From Daphnia carinata (Eukaryota; Arthropoda; Branchiopoda; Diplostraca; Daphniidae): a stretch of DNA of 64,000 bases. Numbering within the stretch: the stretch's first letter is position 1; each line of letters starts with the position of its first letter. Shown in pieces: positions 26,691 through 37,716 of the stretch. The DNA is taken from assembly GCF_022539665.2 (NCBI RefSeq), contig NC_081331.1, positions 1,150,501 through 1,214,500 of the forward strand, written 5' to 3'. The notes under the pieces are model-generated. The model was not told the origin of the DNA and searched no databases. It worked only from the letters and a program-made list of their open reading frames with translations. The translations under genes and the position numbers were made by a program.

Positions 26691-29600
26691 ATGTCAGACA
26701 GCTTTTCAAAGATTGACTTTGATCATAATTGGCTGCCTGAATCAGCAGTTTCCCTTACTCTTGATTTGGGCCCTTTTGAAACAGTTCATAAATGGAAACG
26801 CATGCCAGATTGTGATGAATTTGTTGGTTTCAAGTAATCTGAAATATCATCCCTACTGAGAGATTTGATGATCATCTATTTTATTGCAATTTGCAGAAGG
26901 AGCAAGCACACTATAGTAGCACACCAGGAAGCTATTTATGTTTTTGGAGGCGATAATGGAAAAAACATGCTTAATGATTTGCTAAGATTTGATGTCAAAG
27001 AACAATCATGGGGAAGAGCATTTTCCACCGGGCAGCCCCCTGCACCGCGATATCACCATTCAGCTGTGGTCAGTTAACATGCAAAGAAGAAGTAGAGGAT
27101 TTGTTAATATATTTTGTGTGACTAGGTGCATGAGTCATCAATGTTTGTATTTGGTGGTTATACTGGGGATATTCATTCCAACTCAAATCTTACAAACAGA
27201 AATGATTTGTTTGAGTATCGCTTTCCCACAGGGCAGTGGGTTGAGTGGAAGTTTGTAGGAAAGTAAAATATTATGTGTGATTTGTATATTGCTTGTCCAT
27301 TGCCTTACATTTGGCAATTCTTACACAGGACGCCAGTGCCTCGCTCTGCGCACGGTGCAGCCGTACATGGAGGCAAACTTTGGATATTTGCAGGCTATGA
27401 TGGGAATGCTAGATTAAATGATATGTGGACAATTTCGTTACTGCCGGTAACATCTTATTACTTTTTCAGAGAAAAGGAGGAAAATATTAAAGTTATTCGT
27501 GTTGAATTAGGGAGAACCGCGAACATGGGAAGAAATTGTCCAGATTGGAGAATGTCCACCGACTTGTTGTAACTTTCCTGTTGCTGTGGCACGCGATTCT
27601 ATGTTCGTTTTCAGCGGCCAAAGTGGAGCCAAAATTACAAATAATCTCTTTCAGTTTCATTTTAAGAGCAAATGGTACGAACTATTATTATATTGATCTT
27701 TCTTACATATTCAAATTCTACTCTTTTTCTAGCTGGACACGTATCACGACGGACCACATCTTGCGATGTGCACCTCCACCTCCAACACGCCGCTATGGGC
27801 ATACTATGGTATTACACAGTCAAACTTGAATTAACAAAATAAACATTAAGGTCTTCGTTTCAGGTTGCTTATGACCGTCATTTGTATGTTTTTGGTGGAG
27901 CAGCTGACAGTACTCTGCCGAACGATCTGCACTGGTACGTTTTTGTTCTTATATCTTAACTGCTAATTTGTTGTGTTATCGAAGTCCAACTAAAATTCTT
28001 TTGTTTTTTTCACTAGCTTTGACTTGTGTACACAAACTTGGTCAGTAATTACGCCATCTGCAGATTCGCACCAAATTCCTTCGGGTAGACTGTTTCACGC
28101 TGCTACTGTAGTTGGCGACGGAATGTATGTTGTTATGGATGATCAAAATCGAATCTATTAAATTTATTTCGTCAATGAGATTAGGTATGTTTTTGGCGGA
28201 ACAGTTGACAATAACGTTCGCAGTGGAGAAATGGTTCGCTTTCAATTTTCAAGCTATCCAAAAGTAAGTTTTGCTAAGATTTTTGCACCCTTTTGTTATT
28301 TGTTGCGCTAGAATTTTACACGCTGACTGGATTCACTGTAATTTCATTTGATAGTGCACTCTTCACGAAGATTTTGGAAAGTTACTCGAAACTCGCCAAT
28401 TCTGCGATATCGAATTTGTTGTGGGACCGGATGAAAATACTGTTCGCGTACCTGCCCACGTAGCTCTTGTTGCCGCTCGGTCGCAATGGCTCAGGACTCG
28501 AATTCGTCAAGCAAAAGAATCTCGTGATAAACATTTGGAGAAGGTGTGTGAAAGAAAATTTTTCTTAGCTTTGGTAGCGAATGTCTTATGCTAAATCTGT
28601 TTGCAGGTTTTTGGTTCCTCCTTCGTTCCGTTCAAAGATTTGCCGCTTCTGGAAGTGCGATTAAGAGAAGCTGTTCCGGAGGCATTTGAAATGGTACTTA
28701 ACTTCATATATACAGGTTTACACCAACAAATATGAGAAAGCGAATGACAACCAATTAAAAATTTTTTTTTTTTTTTTATGTATTCTATCACAAATTTCTG
28801 AACCAAGATTCTATTGACCCTACGTTGAAAAGTGAGTTCTTTTTGTATTAAGTAACAGTTCTATGGCAACATTTAATCCTGTTAATTTTACTTTCGCAGC
28901 GGGAAAAGAATCAGCAACTAGTAATCGCGTTGTTTTGCTCATAATGGACGTTTACCGACTGGCTGTTCAGGTAACTCATTGGACATTAGCTTGGAACTTT
29001 TCAATTTCTATTAACTGCCATTTTTACAACTCACTAGTTCCATATGCGTCGATTGGAGCAATTGAGTGTACAATATCTAGAATCTATTATCAACCATCGG
29101 AACGTGTTGGCAGCGTTAGCAAATGCCACCACCTTGCGATTATACTTTATCAAAGAATTTTGTCTACGCTTCGTTGTCAAAGAATCAAATTATAACGCCA
29201 TCGTCATGAGCAATGAATTCGAGACCTTAGATCAACCTTTAATGGTAGAAATCATACGGCGAAGACAAGTGCCGCATGTACGTGCGCCCGTTGAGCCACA
29301 GTTTGATAATACAGGTAGTTGCTCAACTAAACCGCTTTCTGTGGTTTTTGAGTTTTACGTATTAACTGATTTGTTTTGTTTTCATCAGGCACAAATCTCG
29401 AACAAGACATGGAATCATTTGTACGTTCAATAGGAAAAGAATTTTGTGATGTTACACTGGTGCTAGAAGGAACATCCATTCCGGCGCATAAAGCCATTCT
29501 CGCAGCACGATGTTCTTATTTTGAAGCAATGTTTCGTTCCTTTATGCCCGAAGATTCTACGGTGAACGTAAGCATGCTACTGCTAATGTGAAAACATATT

Positions 29601-30272
29601 GGAACTAAATTGTCTTCTTTATACTTGTAACTTTTTTTTCTTAAAGATTGCCATTGGGGAGATGATTCCTTCCAGACAGTCATTCGATTCCCTTATACGC
29701 TACATTTATCACGGGTATTCAAATAAATGCCTGAAGTGCAATAAATATTGTAACATAAAACGTTTTCTCCAGAGATGTAAACATGCCCCCAGAAGATTCC
29801 TTGTACCTATTCAGTGCCCCATTTTTCTACGGTTTTACCAACAACAGGATGCAGGTTATTACTAAATTCTGAAACTTAAATTACTTTTCGAAAAATTTCT
29901 AGATTTTATGATTTGTGTCGATGTCTAGGCTTTCTGTAAACAAAACTTAGAGATGAATGTCACCTTTGAAAACGTAATCCAAATTCTTGAAGCTGCAGAC
30001 CGTATCCAGGCAATTGATATGAAGAAATATGCTTTGAACCTCATCGTTCACCACTTTCCAAAGGTATTAAGTAGGCTTTTGGCGTAGTCGTCGCTTAATC
30101 AATTGAACAACTTTTCGGTCACTATTTATTAATTTTTTAGGTGGCGAGAATGCCTCGAATACGCAGTTTAAGTCGAGAGCTTTTGCTCGATGTATTAGAA
30201 GCTTTAGCTGACGATATGAGTGACTCAAAACTTCAAGATCTATCATGCACCAGTCTGAACAGTGATGCATAA
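26691..30272 (+). CDS. LZTR1: LZTR1, Kelch and double BTB-BACK adaptor of CUL3 ligase
   Basis: In animals LZTR1 recruits RAS-family GTPases to a CUL3 ubiquitin ligase. The predicted protein follows the human order. A short N-terminus ending [10 protein letters not shown]-like (here [20 protein letters not shown]) precedes six Kelch repeats (about 26900-28260; [61 protein letters not shown]). Then come a first BTB-BACK unit (about 28355-29310; [11 protein letters not shown]) and a second (about 29393-30272; [42 protein letters not shown]). Exon 1 runs 26691-26833 and exon 2 starts at 26897, keeping the frame as F-K-R-S-K-H. About a dozen short introns interrupt the gene. The insertion between Kelch repeats seen in vertebrates is absent. 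The stop is TAA at 30270. I checked only the first junctions to the base. Confidence 0.95.
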
Positions 30273-30544
30273 AAGACAAATTTTTAATTTCCCACGGATA
30301 ATTTGTAAATAGTCGGTGTTAATGTTTCATCCTAATTGATCACTTACCTGTCTTACGCTTACACGAAAGTACTGTAATATAATCACGCAAAATTCGAATC
30401 TATTTAGTACTTCTAGTATCCAATAGCGATTACTGCTCGTTACAGAATTTTTGTTTCAGAATTATGACGCGAAGAGAAAGGAAGCCAACTGTATGTGTAT
30501 TTTGAGTACTTATAAAACATTGTATTTGCTTTCGCGTTGTTTGG

Positions 30545-31252
30545 TCAAAAGACATCTGCGTTCTCGTCATAACCGACTGGTTGCCGAGACAAAGACTCGG
30601 ATCGATTTAGGTCGGCTCGCTCTTCACTTTTCAGTTCAAAGTAAAAGCAGCAAACAGCCCACCAAAGGTAAAAGGCCAAGACTAAAAATGTTACAGAAAT
30701 TTTGTAAGGATTTATCGAATCAAAATATATCCGCAGCGCAAATCTTACTGATCACGAATAGAATAAATACGATGGGGATGACGCCTAGAGAATGTCTCAC
30801 TAGGCCAACTGCAATAAATACCGCTATAAAACACCTTTCGAGAAGTTGGACGATTAGCCATGACATTACTATGTGACGTCGACGATACTGGGCACCGTAG
30901 ATCAGTAGAATAGAAAATATTGCGAGTATGAATGCAAATACTGCAATAGCGATTGTGACATCGAAGGGCCCTAGCATAAATACGAATTAGTTAGGAGGTA
31001 ATTAGGAAAAAATATTTTAGTAATAAAGATGTTTGTACCGTTGACAACGATTTTGCTGGAGTGCAGAACACCAATCGTAATGTTGACCAGCTGTTAATGA
31101 AGCTTACAAAAAACAATGTGCAGAATGTACTATTCAAAAAACAAACATCAGAATTAAAGATGAATCAATACCATATCCACACTACCGATGATTTTAGCAG
31201 TTGTTTGGAGTGGGCAACAACACGAAGTCAATTTCATTTTGCAGGTCATCAT
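30545..31252 (-). CDS. Small four-span membrane protein A (DUF4728-like), tandem paralogue
   Basis: Four exons on the minus strand (31172-31252, 31039-31090, 30749-30970, 30545-30681) join in frame to 163 residues with GT-AG introns. The protein starts with a Cys-rich cytosolic-type segment (MMTCKMKLTSCCCP) and has four hydrophobic segments: about residues 20-45, 49-71, 78-104 and 108-138. The last bears the signature FYLWWAVCCFYFEL, followed by a polar tail rich in E, R and S that ends ENADVF. Protein B at 32874-33611 has the same exon number, intron phases, spans and YLWW motif, so the two are a tandem duplication. The layout recalls the arthropod DUF4728 / LAPTM-like four-span proteins; this family call is from memory of pattern, and the function is unknown. 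Its stop lies only about 270 bases from the convergent LZTR1 stop. Confidence 0.75.
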
Positions 31253-32873
31253 TGACTCATCGATCAAGTCGATACGTGCGACTACCACTAATTAGAATCT
31301 GTAACACTACTAGTAACCTTCATGACATCTGCGAAGTTCAAGCTGTACCTCAGTGGTACACAATGTTTAGCCTCATGCCGCTTTCGAACTGCGCAGCTTC
31401 TGTGCCTCTTTTTGTCTATTTAAAGCCTCATAAACTATAAGATGTTTAAAAAAGAATATTTGTATATTTTGACGGTCTTATGTATGCAATGATGCTAACA
31501 AACAATTTTTGTACATTTTGTTCTTTTTGTTTAGTACGCAACGTAAATTGGCGGACGTACGGAGGAAAGCAGTAAACTATGTCATTCGGTGTACGATAAC
31601 AGTTAGCTTTCGTTCGCAAATAAATAAGTTAGACCTACCATAACGCCTGGCTTTCCGGTGAAAGAAAGGAAAACAAGTTTTCAAATAAATATGGAAGTGA
31701 CCCGATTTGACAATTGGGTCGGCCTACCACAACAATAAAAGTAGTATCCGACTTTTCAAGATTGCGGGACGTGCAGCAATCAACATTACAACGAAAAAGT
31801 GTGAAAATTGAGCATCTCACTTAAGGAACTCCAACTGATCAGAGCCAAAAACACTGAGCTTGTTTGGCAAGGATCGTTGAAAGACTACAGAAATAATCAA
31901 TTCTTCACAGCCCCACCTGACATAGAAATAAATAAATAAACAGAAGTTCTTATTGGCTACGGACAAACGTTAGTTTATATTGTAAGGTATCTTTTTCTGA
32001 CTCTGATCGTTTTGCTATTATTAATAAAATCTGCAAGACATTCTAGAATGAATAGAAGAGGTTACGTAGTAACTTTTATTCGAATAGCCGGAGAGGAGGG
32101 AGTAGAAAATGGTATATGAAGCGCTACAACGTGTTTTATGTATTATTGATGCAATCTTAGTTGATAATCTAATAGGAAGCAATCACTTTCGTAGCGAATG
32201 CTGTACGCACAAATTTCTGTTCCAAAAGAAACCACAAGTAGTACGAAAGCATTGGGCCATGAATGTAACTCTGGCAAAAACGTACATAACGCACCTTCGA
32301 CACGTTATGTAAGTATCATAGTAAAGAACGATGCACGTCTTGAATTTGCGATCCGAAGGCAAAAAAAATTTTTTCAACTGTATCTTGCACGGACTACAAC
32401 ACTTTCCCAAAACATATAATGATAATAATACAGAAAAAATTATTCTTAACATGATGGTTTGCGTCACATTAGAAACTTTACTGAAATGCGTTCAGCCTGT
32501 TTGTGGAAATATGGAAGCATCATAGGAATCAAAAGCGTAAAGAAGAGAAACTACTGCAGTCTACCATGAGCTTGCAACACATCGCTTTTTCTACGAGATA
32601 CCATAGACGTTTCCTACATATTAGAGAAAGTACTCGTCGCAAGTTCTCCTGAAAACTGCCATATGGAACATATTGAAAATGAAAACGTAGTTCTTAGGAT
32701 ACTTGAAACGAGAATGGAGACTGAGTTAATGTACGGTTTTGAGTCCTAGATCTTAGTCGAGGTTACTGAAAAAAGAGAGTTACCTATTATGAAAGATAAT
32801 AACATGGAGGATCCACCGTTATTGGTCGACAAATAAAAAAGAATAAGTGAATAATTTCGTGTCTTAAATTTAT
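31253..32873. other. Spacer between the two four-span genes
   Basis: This A+T-rich spacer contains no recognised exon and no third degenerate copy of the four-span gene that I could see. The promoter of protein A would lie just right of 31252. Confidence 0.5.
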
Positions 32874-33611
32874 TTAAACATCGGAAGTAATGCGATTAGC
32901 TGAAGCTTTGACAAGCCGGTCGTTCCTCCGTTTTTCATTGTCCTTGTCTTGAAGTTCGTGATAAAAGCCGTGAACAACCCACCAAAGATACATTCCTAAG
33001 GCTGCAAGGCGCAAGAAAAACATTATTCTTGATAATCTGCATACATTTCAGGGATGTTCACATACGTACTCATCTGGATGACCATTGCAACCACATAGAG
33101 TATTCCAAACCAAGTTCCTGTCGAAGCGAAGAAGAAACTTCGGATCAACATGTAGATATCGCGCGTACAAGCAATGAGTATTGTCGCAAAAAGCCACGGC
33201 ATCATCAGTTGCCTATGGTTACGGTAGACGGCATAAATAAGTAGGGCCGAGAAACTGGCCAAGATGAAAGCGACGAGAGTATTGGAAATATAACTGAAAG
33301 CCTTAACTCCATCGTACTCTCCTAACAAGATGCAGAGAAACCTAGCAGTTATAAACGATGCAAAACAAGTGAAATTGCAAATGAGGTATCACTCATAAAT
33401 ACCGACAAAGTCGATCGTGCTGAGTTGGTAACTTCGAAAAAATGCAGTGGCTAAGTTGACGAGCTGTCAAAGAAAAAAAATTAAGTGCAACCAGAAGATG
33501 TGAATATAAGCATGACCAACCACCAGGGAAAATTATCAATCGTACCAAGTGAAAGACGCTGATAATTTTGGAACCTTTCCGGAGAGAACAACCACACCAA
33601 CATTGTTTCAT
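32874..33611 (-). CDS. Small four-span membrane protein B (DUF4728-like), tandem paralogue
   Basis: Four minus-strand exons (33546-33611, 33403-33463, 33070-33321, 32874-33001) join in frame to 168 residues. It opens MKQCWCGCSLRKGSKII, a C-x-C-x-C start followed by a basic residue typical of DUF4728-type proteins. Four hydrophobic segments follow, the third and fourth separated by a short loop, ending in MYLWWVVHGFYHEL and a highly charged tail (KDNEKRRNDR). Exon junctions fall at the same places and phases as in protein A: after the first helix start (phase 0), before the second (phase 1) and inside the fourth (phase 1). A reading of exon 3 alone would end with a stop shortly after the donor; the GTACGT donor and TTGCAG acceptor restore the fourth span. 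Location is probably endomembrane or plasma membrane; the role is unknown. Confidence 0.75.
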
Positions 33612-35607
33612 ATTGGCTGTACAGTATTACAGTTTTCTATATGAAATAGCTGTATGGTGAAAACGGAATGAATCCCACACCGTCTCCACTGAATGCTGTT
33701 GGCCAACTTCATGGCTTTCTCTTTGGGCGAACGATAGAATAGCTTTGTTAATAGTGGCTAGCTATGTGTTTATTTTCCTTATGGCTCCAAACACGTAAGA
33801 GTTGTCTATTTTTGTAATAATAGCTTCTATGGTACCGTTTGTTAGTAAAGCAAGACATATTTTTAAAACAATAGCGATTCGTATTTACTCATATGGACTG
33901 ACCAGTTTCCAATATCAGTTCCAAAATCAGAGATTTTTTCAGTTAAAAATTCAGTAGTTCATTGATTTTTACCAAGAAATACATTTGGTGCAAGCTATTG
34001 AAATTGTATCTGTTTGATTTCCTCTATTCCATTTCTATATATCAGGTAGCATATCTGATGGTGAACGGCTCTCCGTTTTTGTTTTGCTAGTTACTAATTT
34101 CATCATACGAAAATAAAAGGAAAATATTGCGTTGTTATAATATTTTTACATACATCGTATGATGTATGTATGACGGAAAAAAAAAGACTGTGCCTATGAG
34201 GCTGAAACACTTCATGGCGCAAATAATTTTGCATTTGCTTCTCATACTGAACAATGCGCATTGTGCATACCATTTGCAGGCTTGTTGGTTCTTGTTTTAA
34301 AAAACGTCTAACAGTGAATCCCCGCTGGCTAAGAGATTAAAAATCTTGAAATTCACTTTCACTTTCTAACGCATCGCGCAATATGCGTTTTTTGTGCTCA
34401 AAATGACTCCGTGAATATTTGCACATGGAAACGTTACAACGTTGCACTTAGTGAGCAAAATGTTTCTCATTTAAACAATCTTTTTTTGCTTTGCGTCTAT
34501 GTTCTCAATGACAAATTTTAAAAAAATCTTAACTGTTGACAATGTACAGGGCTTTCTTTAACTACCATGAGGTATTAAGCACTCTACCGTACAGCAACTA
34601 TTTTTAGGGCAAAGCAATTAAATATTTCTTTGAAGGTCATTTTGTATACTCAAATTGCATCGAACCTCAAGTCAAAGTGACGTCATTGTTGTACCGTTCT
34701 CAACAATTAATCTTCAGTACCAGGGAGTGTTGCTAGCGTGAATTGCGCTTGTTTTTTCTCCTGAACCATGACCTGCATGTAGAAACATGTTTGAACGAAG
34801 CCAGATTGCATGTCAAACTGAATAAACGACGCAAAACATTTAACATAGGTTTTTACGATATGCTATCAAAGTGTGACTCGATCAACCGACCCACACAATA
34901 GTTCTTTGGCTTATGGATGCGTTATACGAAGTAACAAAATGCATTCATGTGAAAGTTGGTTGAAAGATTTCTTGTCGCAATAGTTGTCCTATAAAAGTAT
35001 TCCTTCTGAAGAATGGCGCCACCATACCGAAATTTTCGATAGTTTAAAAGGATTTATTTGAATAATAAAATACGTGTTCTCTGTCATTTCCTTGTCGTAT
35101 CGGAGACTTACAAGGACTACGCTACATGACACTAAATCACCCATCATTTAATACGCTTTTTTAAAATGGTATAGCAATCTCATCTTTAAAGTTATTCAAA
35201 CATTCGTTTGTTCAAACTAAGATATCTCTTAGTTCCAACCTATGGTTCATCTACAAACACTGCAATATCGATGTGTCGAAACGGGTGGAGCTAGTGACAA
35301 CAAAAGCGTAACCAGAACAAGCCACTGGAAACGGGGACGCGAATTATGCCGCCTCCCCGCCATAAATTTTTGAAAACATAACTGAGCATTAAAAAAAGAA
35401 AAAATGCTCTTTGGGTCCATTGTACCTGCTTCGTTCGCAGAAAAGTAAAAGGCGTCCGTAATGTTACTGGGCCTTCAGTTGCGCGTGTTACACGTTGAAC
35501 AACGGTAAGGCTTGAGCGTCTTCTGTTTTAGAAAACGCTGCCAGTATACGTTGAGAGCCTTCGGTAGTTATTTCGTCATAACTAGTTGTGAGAAAGGAAA
35601 AGCGAAA
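33612..35607. other. Spacer upstream of fatty acyl-CoA reductase
   Basis: This A+T-rich stretch has no recognised exon. It contains a near-perfect hairpin at 34147-34170. The promoter regions of protein B (left edge, reading left) and of the reductase (right edge, reading right) must lie here, but I saw no clear TATA box. Confidence 0.5.
34147..34170. repeat. Short perfect inverted repeat
   Basis: Arms of ten bases (TACATACATC, 34147-34156, and its complement, 34161-34170) surround a four-base loop. It lies outside any gene, and no function can be assigned. Confidence 0.8.
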
Positions 35608-37716
35608 ATGCATTCCGAGAGCAGTATCGCTGATTTCTTCGCGGACAGGTCGGTTTTCATTACCGGGTCGACGGGGTTTGTGGGTAAAGTGCTAGTTGAG
35701 AAGTTGCTTCGCGCGTGCCCGAAAATCAAGCGTCTCTACCTGCTGATGCGAACTTCTTCGAGTAAAGATATTGCGACACGCCGAAGAGAGTTGATCAACA
35801 ATCAGGTACTATTCCACTTCCTAAAATAACTTTTGCCTTCGTTGCCTCACAATGGCACCTCGGGCAGGTGTTCGCCTGGTTGGACCAACCAAGTGCGCTG
35901 GACAAAATTGTCGCCATCGCAGGAGACATGACTTTACCAGGACTAGGGATTTCTGCTTCCGATATGCAATTACTCGTAGACGAAGTTTCGATCGTCTTCA
36001 ATTCTGCTGCCAGTGTGAGGTTCGATCATGAATTGAAGGATGCACTAGAAACTAACGTGAAAGGACCAAGGCAACTGCTGGCTATATGTCAGAAAATGAA
36101 AAAGCTTGAGGTTTGTGTCCTTGCAAACGATTTTTGGGGTTTCAGGTCATAAAAGACACTCTTTACATTCCAATAGGCCTTTGTTCATGTTTCAACGGCT
36201 TTCAATAACCTAGATAAGGATGTCGTTGGCGAAATGATCTATCCGTCCCATATGGATCCGATTAAATTGCTTAACTTTCTGGAGAGCATTGATGGAGATT
36301 TCACAAGGAGCATCACAACACAGTAAGTAATACATAAATTATCATATAGTGATTGAGTTTCACACGGAACGAACTCTTTTAGATTACTAGGCAAATCAAA
36401 CCCAAATACATACACATTCTCAAAATCCCTGGCTGAACAGATTCTAGAAAGGGAACGATTTAATGTTCCGCTGGCCATCGTTCGTCCTTCTATCGTAACA
36501 GGTAGATTTGGTTCACTAACCTACATACAGTATATATTGACATTGTAAACTACTACGAAAGATTAATAAATATTATTGTCGTCACACTCAGCTGCCGCTA
36601 AAGAACCTACTCCGGGATGGATCGACTCGCTATACGGCCCGACTGGTAAAAATATTATGAATGCTTGACTGATTTTATTGCCAAAGTGCCTTGAGATACT
36701 AAAGGTTGTTGTGCGCTGTTTTATCACCTCGAAAGGTCTTATTGCGGGTGGGGCAAAAGGTTTCCTCCGGCTCTTTAAGTGCGATGCTAGTTGTGTCATC
36801 GATCTAATTCCAGTTGACTACGCTGTCAACCTTATGATAGCAGTTGCCTGGCATCAAGCAATAACCAAGTAATAACGTAATTATTTTATGCTGCAATTCG
36901 CCTATATTCTGTTGTAAACGTAGACACCTTTTTTCAATCTCCAAATGTCACTGACCTTGTCGAATTGTGTCACAGGCCTTCGCAACTTACCATCTATACA
37001 TCTTCTACGAGCTATCACAATCCAATTACTATCCAACAGCTCAGATTGTTATCGGAAGATGCCGTTATTAAATACCCACCGAAAGAGATGATGTGGTGCC
37101 CAAGCGGAGAGTGTACCAATCGTGACTGGTATTTCCGGATCAACGTTTTTTTCACTCATTACCTCCCAGCCTACTGCCTTGATTTCATCAGTCAACTGTC
37201 CGGCAAACGTGCTAAAATGGTACTATCCTTTAATTACAAATTCATTTCTCAAATGACGACCCAAATTAATCAATTCAAAAATAGGTCAAGTTGTATGAAA
37301 GAGTATTTAAAGCGACTTCAAGCTTAGGTTTCTTCAATAGCCACCAATGGCAATTCGTGAGTGAAAACTCGTTGAAAATTCGGTCCAAAATGTCGGCAAG
37401 TGATCAACACATGTTCGATTTTGATGTCCGTCAATTGAATTGGCGAACATACTTCGAGACTTACGTTCAAGGCATTCGACAGTTTATCCTGAAAGATGAT
37501 CCTAGTACTCTACCACAAGCCAGGAAACTTCTCGTCAGGTACCACTTTCTTTAAGATCGGAATATTATCTATCCAATTTTCATTTCATTGATGCTATTAT
37601 TTAGGATGTACCTCCTCAAGTTATTCATCCGCTCTTTGGTGTCGATCTGTTTCGTACTTTCAGTTATAAGTAAAACAAGACACCTTTTCCAGAGCCCCAT
37701 TTCGTCTTTATTGTAA
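35608..37716 (+). CDS. Fatty acyl-CoA reductase (alcohol-forming)
   Basis: Members of this family reduce long-chain acyl-CoA to fatty alcohol with NADPH, for waxes, cuticular lipids or ether lipids, usually at the ER or peroxisome surface. Nine exons (35608-35805, 35868-36110, 36177-36322, 36383-36501, 36592-36645, 36736-36868, 36976-37219, 37285-37538, 37605-37716) join in frame to 500 residues, the usual family length. The NAD(P)-binding glycine motif TGSTGFVG is at residues 19-26. FVHVSTAF and the catalytic YTFSK (Tyr206, Lys210) follow. The C-terminal sterile domain carries [20 protein letters not shown]. The last exon encodes a hydrophobic stretch ([16 protein letters not shown]), a probable membrane anchor. 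All key residues are intact. The substrate cannot be told. Arthropods have many paralogues, so I give no symbol. Confidence 0.93.

Noticed and set aside
30451-30876. A 141-residue plus-strand frame
   Set aside because: It is the complement of exons 3 and 4 of four-span protein A and has no independent support.
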